A stretch of 6,766 bases of DNA from positions 1 through 6,766 of the forward strand of contig SLIO01000184.1 of the NCBI GenBank assembly GCA_007135635.1, read 5' to 3'. The notes beneath the pieces are model-generated. The model was not told the DNA's origin and did not search any database. It saw only the letters and a program-made list of their open reading frames with translations. Below are positions 1 through 6,696 of the stretch, piece after piece. The DNA comes from Methylomicrobium sp. Its GTDB lineage: Bacteria; Pseudomonadota; Gammaproteobacteria; Methylococcales; Methylomonadaceae. A program made the translations under genes and the position numbers. Positions within the stretch are counted from its first letter, which is position 1, and each line of letters begins with the position of its first letter.

Positions 1-1
1 T

Positions 2-100
2 TTATGCTTAAAAAGTAACCTGCCTTTTTTTGGCGCTGTCTTTCCGCCAGATAAAACTGTCGTTGAGGTAATGGCTTGGCTCTCTGAAAATCAAGCCTAA
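2..100 (+). CDS. Possible C-terminal fragment of an unidentified protein, cut by the window edge
   Basis: The frame is open from the left edge to a TAA at 98-100, giving 32 residues that end in MAWLSENQA. The start would lie outside the window. I do not recognise the protein. The tail reads like an ordinary soluble C-terminus, with a PPD turn followed by an amphipathic helix. Two points argue against it. Thirty-two open codons are not rare by chance, and positions 11-34 of this frame lie inside an inverted repeat whose other arm (178-203) is outside any plausible gene. So either a mobile-element end has inserted into or formed the 3' end of this gene, or the frame is accidental. Confidence 0.25.
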   Translation, partial: LCLKSNLPFFGAVFPPDKTVVEVMAWLSENQA

Positions 101-203
101 TCCGTACGAGGTAAGACGTCCCAGTCATGACTCGGAGATGCAGATACTTGCTAAAAAAGAAGGAATGCAGATATGGTGCCGAAAAAAGGGTCAGGTTACA
201 TTT
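11..203. repeat. Imperfect inverted repeat pair, possible remnant of a small mobile or REP-like element
   Basis: The left arm is 11-34. Its reverse complement aligns with the right arm at 178-203: both read GCC, then A or G, then six A, then GG, then CAGGTTAC, then TTT. Differences are two substitutions and one 2-base insertion (GT) in the right arm, so 22 of 26 columns match. The arms enclose about 143 bases. The right arm contains GGGTCAGGTTACATTT, which I recall as common beside IS200-like REP-associated transposases; that link is from memory and unverified. I see no target-site duplication at 6-10 and 204-208, and no transposase in the window. Shared poly-A adds to the match, but the 8-base CAGGTTAC core and the GCC ends make chance unlikely. 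Confidence 0.5.
138..173. repeat. Short direct repeat ATGCAGATA, two copies
   Basis: ATGCAGATA occurs at 138-146 and 165-173, 27 bases apart, inside the inverted-repeat interval downstream of the helicase gene. The first copy continues as CTTGCT. This makes TGCAGATACTTGCT resemble the TGCAGATTTTTGCT of the repeat at the right end of the window (12 of 14 positions). It may be a decayed copy of the same repeat family, or coincidence. Confidence 0.3.
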
Positions 204-218
204 CAGAGTCACTGTTTT

Positions 219-3200
219 CTACCCCCGGCACACGACTTCGACGAAAGGCACTTCCCAAACCGAGCATTGACAACGCTTGCGGTATTGCTCCTCCCCGTCT
301 TCGGCATGGCGGCGGATCATCGCAAGCACGGTCACTTTTTCCGCATTGACGTATTTATCCGCCCATTCGTGTTGGGCTTTTTGCGACAGCGCCGCTACGG
401 TCTCGCCGCAGGATTGCATAACTAATTTGCCGTTGATACGGGCGAAATTCAGTTCGCTGCCCGGATTCAATTCCGCGAGACGTCGGTGTATCGAATGTTG
501 TTCGGGAAATGAACCGGCATAGCCGATGTTGAAGTCTTTTAAGCCTAGGATTTCGTAATCGCGAAGACTGATTGACCGATCTTGCGTATCTAGCTCCGGC
601 GCTTCGGTCATCAGCAAATGATCGCCTCGTAGCTCGGACAGATAGGGGTTGCGAAGATCCTTACGATGCATTAGGCAAAGCGTTTCGCGCGCGCGGGTCA
701 TTGCAACATAGAGCAATCGGCGCTGCTCTTCTTCTCCCGCTCGCGAATTCCAACCGCCGTCGATTATCACGACATGATAAAATTCCAGACCTTTAACCGA
801 ATGCACGGTACCGAGCAAGACGCCCTGTCCGAAAGTTCGGTCGAGGCGTTGTTCGGCGAGCGTTTCGGCGATGAAATCGAGAGTCTGACTGTTGGCCGTT
901 TCGCCGTCTCCGGTTTCATTCCGCCAGTCGACGAGAAGTTCTTTGAGCTGGAGCAGCCAGGGGTTACCCGGTTGCTCCCCATAATTTTCGACCAGCCAAT
1001 CGAGCCAGTAAGACGAGCGCGTCAACGGTTCCGGATGATGTTTCAGCGCATCGAGTAAGCCCGCGTTTTCGCGAATGCGAAACGGCGGCGGCCTGCGATC
1101 AGCCGGCAGCACGATGCTGAACGGAATGCCTTGAGCCTCGAAAACGGCCCGAATCGGACTCAAAAACTGCCATTCGCGTGCGAGCACCGCACAGTGAGTC
1201 CATTGCATGCGAACGTCCAATTGCCGCAGCCGCTTGAGTTCTTCGGCAACCTGCAAGGCTTGAATCGACTCGCCTATGGTATCGATTTGCCGCACCCTGC
1301 CGCGCGTAAAGGTATCGAGCGCTTGCCAGCGCCCGCCGGGCTCGAGACTGCCTCGCTGCTTGTTGATTCGTATCGGATGCTGTTGTTTCATCCGGTCCCG
1401 ATTATGTCCGATCAAGGCATTCGAGGCGGCAATGATATGTGCGCTTGAGCGGTAGTTTTCGACTAGATAATGCACCTGCGCTTGATAATCCTGCTGAAAT
1501 TGCCGAATGAACGAGACATTCGCGCCGCGAAATTGGTAAATATTTTGGTCGTCGTCGCCGACCGCGAGAATCGTCAACCGGCTGTCGTCGTCGAGACTGC
1601 GCCCGGCAATCGCCGAAATGAGCCGGTATTGATCCGCGTCGATGTCCTGGTATTCGTCGACCAGGATAAAGCGGTAACCGGCCAGCAATCGGTCTCGGGC
1701 TGCGTCCGGTTCTACGCCGAGCAAATTTTTTTCGCCTTTCAACAAAGCAATCGCCTCGCCGATCATTTCGGCGAACGGTTCGCCCGAGGCTTCGCCGTCG
1801 CTGTACAGACAGCTTACGGCATGCCCGGTCAAGCGCAAGCTGAAACCGTGATAGGTTTGCACGGTTACGTAGCGTGCTTCGTCGCCGGCCAGATCGATAA
1901 GCCGGCGCCGAATTTCGTTCGCGGCGGAACGGTTGAAACACAGCACCAAAATCGCCTGCGCCGGTACTTGCTTGACGCGCAGCAAATACGCGCAGCGGTG
2001 CACGACGACGCGCGTCTTGCCGGAACCGGGTCCCGCCAGAATCAGCGCATTGTCATCTTCCGGGGCCGAGACCAGCGCGATTTGTTCGGGGTTATTTAGA
2101 TCGGAGGCGATGCGCTGAAAGGCTTGTTGGCTGGCCGCGCGTTCGAGTATTTCCTTACGTCCGGCAAAATAGCGCTGCACGAATTCGGCCTTATCGAGCG
2201 AAAAATAAGCGACGACGAAGGCCAGCGCCTGACCGATTTTTTCGAGTCCGCGCCGCGCATATTCATTCATCACATGCACCTGAAACACGCGTTCGCCGTA
2301 ATGCTGGGAGAGCGGCTCGTAATCGCCCTTGCGGTAGCGGCGCGATTTTGCTTCCGGCAAGACATTGATGGTCATCGCCTGCCGGAAAACCGCAAGGCCT
2401 TTTTGCAAGGTAATGATTTTTTGTTCGTGCAAAAAATTCAGCGCCCGCTCGACCGCCGCGAGCGAGTCCTTCACCTCCGCCAATGCGACCGCATCCTGCT
2501 GCAAAGCCGACAGCACATCTTCGGCGGCAAATTCGACCAGCACATCGGCGGCCGGCGGCGCGCCTTCCGGCACCCGGCCGACGATGCAATCCAACACGAT
2601 CTTGGCGATGCCTTGCCGTTTTTCGGCAGTCGCAATCAGCGCGGGCCAGCCGCGGTTTAGTTTGACCGCATATTGATCGAGTCCGCGATGGCGCACGAAT
2701 AAGCTTCCTTTGTTACCGGCCAGGCCCAAACCGTCCCGGCTTAGACTGTTCAACAATAGGCGCAGCGCTTCCAAATGGCTTTGTTCGAAACCTTGATCCA
2801 ACAAATGTTGGTTTAAATGCCGGAGCGACAAGACCTGCCAATCATCGCCTGCGGCATCGGGGGCTAATTCGCGCATCGCGGCGATCATCGCACGCTCCAG
2901 TTTGCAGACGGCGGTTAATCGAGCCTGCGATGATTGAGCCACCTTGTAGCGAATGAATGCAGTCAGCAGCAGACTTTTTTGAATTAGCCCCCGCTCGGCC
3001 ATGTCGTATAAAGTTCGAATCACGCGTTGGCTGGCCGTTTCCCCGGGTTTGTCTTCGTCATTTTCGGCAAACGCACCGAGCATCGCCAATTGATCGGCGC
3101 TGAAGCCTTCGTCGCTGTCGGCATTGAACAATTCTTCGAGAATCGCGAGCCAGCGTTTTTTCTGACGTTGCGACAGCGGTAATTTATCGATCTTAGCTTC

Positions 3201-5387
3201 GGCTTCGTCGAGACTTTTGACCTTCGGTCGACCCTGGAAAACTTGCGTACGGTTTTCGTTGCGCTCGACGAAACCGGCCCGCTCCAACCAAGAAACCGCC
3301 GTGACGACCTTGGTCGCGGCGTTATAATCGTCGCTGCCGAACGACGTGTCGACCGCATCGTTCTGCAATAGCTCGCCGGCCGTCAAGACGACATTGCCGG
3401 ACTTGTCTTTTTTGCATCGCCTGATTCCGCGAAGCAACTGCGCGATATCGCGTTGCGTAATTTGCGAATGCGCCGATAGTTTAAATTGCGTGTCGATATC
3501 GTTCTCATCGAATAACAAAACGCATTCGGCATCCTGGCGGTCGCGCCCGGCGCGCCCCGCTTCCTGCAAATAGTTTTCGAGCGAGCCTGGAATGTCGGCA
3601 TGAATCACCAAGCGTACGTCTTCCTTGTCGATACCCATACCGAACGCATTGGTCGCGCTGATTACGCGGGTTATACCGCCGACGAAGTTTTCCTGGATAT
3701 GCTTTTTCTCGGCCGCGTCCTTACCGGCGTGAAAGGCCTCGGCTTGCCATCCCGCTTGTTGCAGAAACTCGGCCACCGCTTCGGTGTTTTTTTGAGTCGA
3801 ACAATAAACGATCGCGCTGCCGGTCTCGCCGGTCAAACGCTCGGTCAATAGGCCATGGATGCGCGGGTATTTGTCGGCGGCATTGACGGTCTGCACTTCG
3901 AAATGCAAATTGCTGCGTTCGACGCCGCCCTCGAAAACCGCCAGTTCCTGACCCAAATGAGCGCGAAAATAGTCGATGATTTCATCCTTGACGTCTTGTT
4001 TGGCGGTCGCGGTGAAGCATTGCACCGGCGGCAGCGGCGCTCGGTGCTTCGCGGCGAATTCCTTGATGAAGCGCGCGGCATAGAGATAATCGGGCCGAAA
4101 ATCGTGTCCCCATTTCGACAGACAGTGCGCTTCGTCGAACACCCAGCAACCGATTTCCCGCTGCGCGATTGCATTTTGAAAGCCCATATTACGCAGTTGC
4201 TCCGGCGAAACATAGAGTATCGCGATGTCGCCCATCTGTATTGCTCTAAGCACTTCGCCTCGCTCGGGTGCGGTCAACAAACCGTAAAGCGCGGCGACAT
4301 TCGGCGCGCCGGTCTTGTTGCGCAGATTATCGACCTGATCCTTCATCAAGGCCTGCAGCGGCGAAATCACGACCGTCAACACGCCGCGCCGCTGATAGCG
4401 CGCCAATGCCGGCAATTGAAAACACAGCGACTTACCGCCGCCGGTCGGCAAAACCGCAAACAAGGGACGGTCACTCATCGCGGCCTGCACGATCGCTTGC
4501 TGTAAACTGCCGCCGTCAGCGCTTGCCGGTTCCTCGCGGAATGCCGGAAATCCGAAATAGCGCGTCAATTGACTCACCGGATCGTGCACGCCGGCGCAAT
4601 AAGCGCATGCCGGGTTGCCGCACGGAATATCGCGCAATTGACTCAAGGCCGGCCCGACATCATGAAAACGTTGCCGAACCCATGGCGGCAGCACCGAATT
4701 GCCGCCCGCGACCCGCAGCCAGGCTAGGCAATAAGCCAACGCTTGACGCAAGCGCGGGTCGGGCAGATATGACAACACGACTTTGTTGAACGCGGTCTCG
4801 CAAACCTTACCGGAAGACGTTTGTTTAAAAATATCGAAGGCTTGCGAGGCGCCCGGCAATTCGGCGCCGATGGCCTCCATCATGCGGCAGATTCCGCTGA
4901 AATCGGGATCGCCGGAAAAGGCGTAATGATAAAACGACACGATGCCGAAGGCTTGTTGCTGTTCGCGCAATGCATCCCATTGATCCTGAAACAGCGACTC
5001 GGCCAACTTGGCGTCGAGCAAAGGATCGCTCAGGCCGTCGCGCACCAATTTGTAATTCTTGACGAGGCGATGATAGGGATTTTCGGGAAAGGCTAGCGGC
5101 GACAGATACAGCGTATCGACGACCGGTTTATTCAAAAAGGCATGATTCGGTGCTATCGCACGGCAAACTGGCAGGTCGTGACCGAGCAGGTTATGACCCA
5201 GGATATATCCGGCCTCGGCGGCAAAGCGGTCGAATTCGGCCAAGGTTCTTCGAATATCAAAAGGCGCCTTACGAATAAACTCTCGGCCGCGAAAGCGCCC
5301 ACCCAACGCGAAAATCTCACCGTTTTCGTTGGTTTCGAGATCGAGACTGCAACAGTCGTTTTGAAAGGCTTGCCAGTCCGTTGTCAT
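219..5387 (-). CDS. Giant exonuclease-like / RecQ helicase / UvrD-type helicase fusion protein
   Basis: This is a predicted cytoplasmic ATP-dependent DNA helicase with two motors. Residues about 10-135 look like a DEDD (RNase H fold) exonuclease: DLE at 16-18, GHN at 64-66 with D71, and D125. A Cys/His cluster follows (C256, C261, C264, H268). The RecQ core has FGFPAFR at 278-284, Walker A PTGGGKS 314-320, DEAH 418-421, the aromatic loop to 434, FTATA 458-462, motif V near 577-588 and QEAGRAGRD 608-616. A winged-helix-like stretch covers about 690-723; 740-1090 is unassigned. The SF1 motor has AGPGSGKT 1118-1125, DEYQD 1244-1248, GDDDQNIYQFRGA 1277-1289, ENYRSS 1310-1315, TVHSVKGLEF 1527-1536 and YVAMTRAR 1560-1567. 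Residues 1590-1722 are unassigned. RecQ alone is usually about 600 residues and UvrD about 720, so 1722 is a true fusion. Both Walker lysines (319, 1124) are intact, with no frameshift. The ATG has only a weak ribosome site (see the mini-ORF). Repair or recombination is inferred; no substrate is known to me. Confidence 0.95.
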   Translation of the reverse strand: MTTDWQAFQNDCCSLDLETNENGEIFALGGRFRGREFIRKAPFDIRRTLAEFDRFAAEAGYILGHNLLGHDLPVCRAIAPNHAFLNKPVVDTLYLSPLAFPENPYHRLVKNYKLVRDGLSDPLLDAKLAESLFQDQWDALREQQQAFGIVSFYHYAFSGDPDFSGICRMMEAIGAELPGASQAFDIFKQTSSGKVCETAFNKVVLSYLPDPRLRQALAYCLAWLRVAGGNSVLPPWVRQRFHDVGPALSQLRDIPCGNPACAYCAGVHDPVSQLTRYFGFPAFREEPASADGGSLQQAIVQAAMSDRPLFAVLPTGGGKSLCFQLPALARYQRRGVLTVVISPLQALMKDQVDNLRNKTGAPNVAALYGLLTAPERGEVLRAIQMGDIAILYVSPEQLRNMGFQNAIAQREIGCWVFDEAHCLSKWGHDFRPDYLYAARFIKEFAAKHRAPLPPVQCFTATAKQDVKDEIIDYFRAHLGQELAVFEGGVERSNLHFEVQTVNAADKYPRIHGLLTERLTGETGSAIVYCSTQKNTEAVAEFLQQAGWQAEAFHAGKDAAEKKHIQENFVGGITRVISATNAFGMGIDKEDVRLVIHADIPGSLENYLQEAGRAGRDRQDAECVLLFDENDIDTQFKLSAHSQITQRDIAQLLRGIRRCKKDKSGNVVLTAGELLQNDAVDTSFGSDDYNAATKVVTAVSWLERAGFVERNENRTQVFQGRPKVKSLDEAEAKIDKLPLSQRQKKRWLAILEELFNADSDEGFSADQLAMLGAFAENDEDKPGETASQRVIRTLYDMAERGLIQKSLLLTAFIRYKVAQSSQARLTAVCKLERAMIAAMRELAPDAAGDDWQVLSLRHLNQHLLDQGFEQSHLEALRLLLNSLSRDGLGLAGNKGSLFVRHRGLDQYAVKLNRGWPALIATAEKRQGIAKIVLDCIVGRVPEGAPPAADVLVEFAAEDVLSALQQDAVALAEVKDSLAAVERALNFLHEQKIITLQKGLAVFRQAMTINVLPEAKSRRYRKGDYEPLSQHYGERVFQVHVMNEYARRGLEKIGQALAFVVAYFSLDKAEFVQRYFAGRKEILERAASQQAFQRIASDLNNPEQIALVSAPEDDNALILAGPGSGKTRVVVHRCAYLLRVKQVPAQAILVLCFNRSAANEIRRRLIDLAGDEARYVTVQTYHGFSLRLTGHAVSCLYSDGEASGEPFAEMIGEAIALLKGEKNLLGVEPDAARDRLLAGYRFILVDEYQDIDADQYRLISAIAGRSLDDDSRLTILAVGDDDQNIYQFRGANVSFIRQFQQDYQAQVHYLVENYRSSAHIIAASNALIGHNRDRMKQQHPIRINKQRGSLEPGGRWQALDTFTRGRVRQIDTIGESIQALQVAEELKRLRQLDVRMQWTHCAVLAREWQFLSPIRAVFEAQGIPFSIVLPADRRPPPFRIRENAGLLDALKHHPEPLTRSSYWLDWLVENYGEQPGNPWLLQLKELLVDWRNETGDGETANSQTLDFIAETLAEQRLDRTFGQGVLLGTVHSVKGLEFYHVVIIDGGWNSRAGEEEQRRLLYVAMTRARETLCLMHRKDLRNPYLSELRGDHLLMTEAPELDTQDRSISLRDYEILGLKDFNIGYAGSFPEQHSIHRRLAELNPGSELNFARINGKLVMQSCGETVAALSQKAQHEWADKYVNAEKVTVLAMIRRHAEDGEEQYRKRCQCSVWEVPFVEVVCRG

Positions 5388-5431
5388 AGCTGTCTATTTC
5401 TCGCACAGAGACGAAGAGTTTTTCCGCTCAT
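5384..5431 (-). CDS. Candidate 15-codon mini-ORF overlapping the helicase start (possible coupling leader)
   Basis: The ATG is at 5431-5429. It reads MSGKTLRLCARNRQL and stops at TGA 5386-5384, which shares bases with the helicase ATG at 5387-5385 (ATGA overlap). It begins 9 bases after the pyrD stop. GGAG lies just upstream, but only 2 bases separate it from the ATG, which is tighter than usual. The helicase ATG itself has no good Shine-Dalgarno sequence; the nearest is a weak GAGAAA 13 bases upstream. A stop overlapping a start in this way is the usual layout for translational coupling, so this short frame could deliver ribosomes to the helicase. A 16-codon frame can easily arise by chance, and no conservation evidence is available here. 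Confidence 0.25.
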   Translation of the reverse strand: MSGKTLRLCARNRQL

Positions 5432-5440
5432 TTCTCCGAA

Positions 5441-6454
5441 TTAAATCCGTTGCAAAATATCAGCGATCAATTCCGGTCCTTTATAGATCAAGCCGCTATA
5501 AACCTGCACCAGACTTGCGCCTGCCTGTATTTTCTCTAATGCGTCGTCCCCGCTCAGGATTCCGCCGGCCGCGATAATCGGCAATTTGCCGTTCAATTCC
5601 GCAGCCAATGCCCCCACGACCTCAGTCGATTTTTGCTTGACCGGCCCGCCGCTCAAGCCGCCGGCTTCTTCGGCCAATTTATGGCCCGCGATTGCGTCCC
5701 TTGCGATTGTCGTGTTGGTCGCGATCACTGCGTCGATTTCGAATTCGAGCAATAGATCTGCGATATACCGGATTTCGTCGGGCGTCAAGTCAGGCGCAAT
5801 CTTGAGCGCCAGCGGCGTGTATTTGCCGTATTCCCGCTGTAAGTTGAGCTGTTCTTCCTTCAATGCCGAAATCAGGCCCTTTATTTCATCGCCCTGCTGC
5901 AATTGCCGCAGGTTTTTCGTATTCGGCGAGGAAATATTGATCGTGATGTAGCTTGCCGCACTGTAGGCTTTGCGCAAGCCGATCAAATAATCCTCGGCCG
6001 CCTTTTCTATCGGCGTGTCGAAATTCTTGCCGATGTTGATACCGAGCACGCCTTTATAGCGACAGTGTTCGACGCGGTTCAACAGATAATCGATGCCTTT
6101 ATTATTGAAGCCCATGCGATTGATGATCGCCTGATGCTCGGGCAGGCGGAATAGACGCGGTTTCGGATTACCCGGTTGCGGGCGCGGCGTGACCGTGCCG
6201 ATTTCGATAAAGCCGAAGCCCATATCGGCCAGCGCATCGATATAATCGCCGTTTTTGTCGAGGCCGGCGGCCAAGCCGACCGGATTCTTGAATTCGAGCC
6301 CCATGATCTTGACCGGTTTGGCCGGTAGTTTAGGATACAGCACCGATGATAATCCTGTTGCATGCACGGCTTGCAGCGCTTTCAGGGTTAGGTTGTGGCT
6401 GACTTCAGGGTCGAGGGAAAATAATATCGGGCGAATTAATGGATAAAGGTTCAT
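5441..6454 (-). CDS. pyrD: Dihydroorotate dehydrogenase (quinone), class 2
   Basis: It oxidises (S)-dihydroorotate to orotate with FMN and passes electrons to the respiratory quinone pool. This is the fourth step of de novo pyrimidine synthesis and takes place at the inner face of the cytoplasmic membrane. The length of 337 residues fits the class 2 family (E. coli PyrD is 336). The N-terminal helical extension (1-45, [14 protein letters not shown]) is the quinone and membrane-binding part that marks class 2. Barrel motifs are [13 protein letters not shown] at 55-67, [13 protein letters not shown] 84-96, NRMGFNN 112-118, GINIGKN 138-144, NISSPNT 173-179 with the class 2 catalytic serine (Ser176 by alignment with E. 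coli Ser175), KIAPDL 218-223, ATNTT 245-249, GGLSG 265-269 and AAGGI 295-299. The start matches the E. coli N-terminus, although CACTCCTTTTCAA upstream gives almost no Shine-Dalgarno. All key residues appear intact. Confidence 0.98.
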   Translation of the reverse strand: MNLYPLIRPILFSLDPEVSHNLTLKALQAVHATGLSSVLYPKLPAKPVKIMGLEFKNPVGLAAGLDKNGDYIDALADMGFGFIEIGTVTPRPQPGNPKPRLFRLPEHQAIINRMGFNNKGIDYLLNRVEHCRYKGVLGINIGKNFDTPIEKAAEDYLIGLRKAYSAASYITINISSPNTKNLRQLQQGDEIKGLISALKEEQLNLQREYGKYTPLALKIAPDLTPDEIRYIADLLLEFEIDAVIATNTTIARDAIAGHKLAEEAGGLSGGPVKQKSTEVVGALAAELNGKLPIIAAGGILSGDDALEKIQAGASLVQVYSGLIYKGPELIADILQRI

Positions 6455-6696
6455 TTGAAAAGGAGTGAAAGAATTGATCGTTTTCGCCGGAAATCGTGGT
6501 ATCGAAGCATCGCCGGCGGGTTTCGGAAAAAGCGCAGGAATCTTGACTCATAACGTCAAGACTGCTGTATACCTTTCGTAGATCAAAATTCGGCACTGTC
6601 GAAATTTGATTAGCAAAGGGTATAAGGATTTGGTCATAAATAACTTCCCTATTTTCGGAGGGTTCGGTTGCTCGATTGGCAGGTGTCGGCGGCAGG
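6455..6696 (-). promoter_or_regulatory. Leader and presumed promoter region of pyrD
   Basis: I see no convincing gene here. A promoter for the minus-strand unit must lie here or beyond the repeat, but I find no clear sigma-70 pair. The best -10-like strings on the minus strand are TTATAC and TATACA, both without a good -35. The region holds a dyad at 6541-6561. It also has a weaker stem, CGCCGG 6485-6490 against CCGGCG 6513-6518 with a 22-base loop, which would fall in the 5' untranslated RNA about 30-70 bases before the pyrD start. No match to the E. coli PurR operator was seen. Confidence 0.4.
6541..6561. promoter_or_regulatory. Dyad-symmetric site upstream of pyrD
   Basis: TCTTGAC (6541-6547) and GTCAAGA (6555-6561) are perfect 7-base inverted repeats around a 7-base spacer. 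This gives a 21-base site, about two helical turns, of the size bound by dimeric bacterial regulators. It lies 87-107 bases upstream of the pyrD start codon. It could be an operator or a small hairpin in the leader RNA. I do not recognise it as the site of a named regulator. Confidence 0.3.

Noticed and set aside
123..132. 10-base perfect palindrome AGTCATGACT as a regulator site
   Set aside because: Isolated 10-base palindromes occur by chance at this scale, and no promoter or gene start is nearby.
150..218. Rho-independent terminator of the helicase gene
   Set aside because: Runs of T on the minus strand exist (opposite 153-158 and 182-187), but no GC-rich stem directly precedes either one.
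1470..2099. 209-codon plus-strand frame opposite the SF1 helicase region
   Set aside because: It lies antisense to strongly conserved helicase motifs, and its residues show no family of their own; it is a by-product of the codon usage of the real gene.
3855..4505. 216-codon plus-strand frame opposite the RecQ core
   Set aside because: It is antisense to the DEAH and Walker A motifs of the real protein, with no domain features or independent ribosome site.
6474..6581. Plus-strand TTG-start frame of 35 codons preceded by AAGGAG, beside pyrD
   Set aside because: The ribosome-site-like string is suggestive, but the start is TTG, the product is short and unrecognised, and no promoter of quality is visible.
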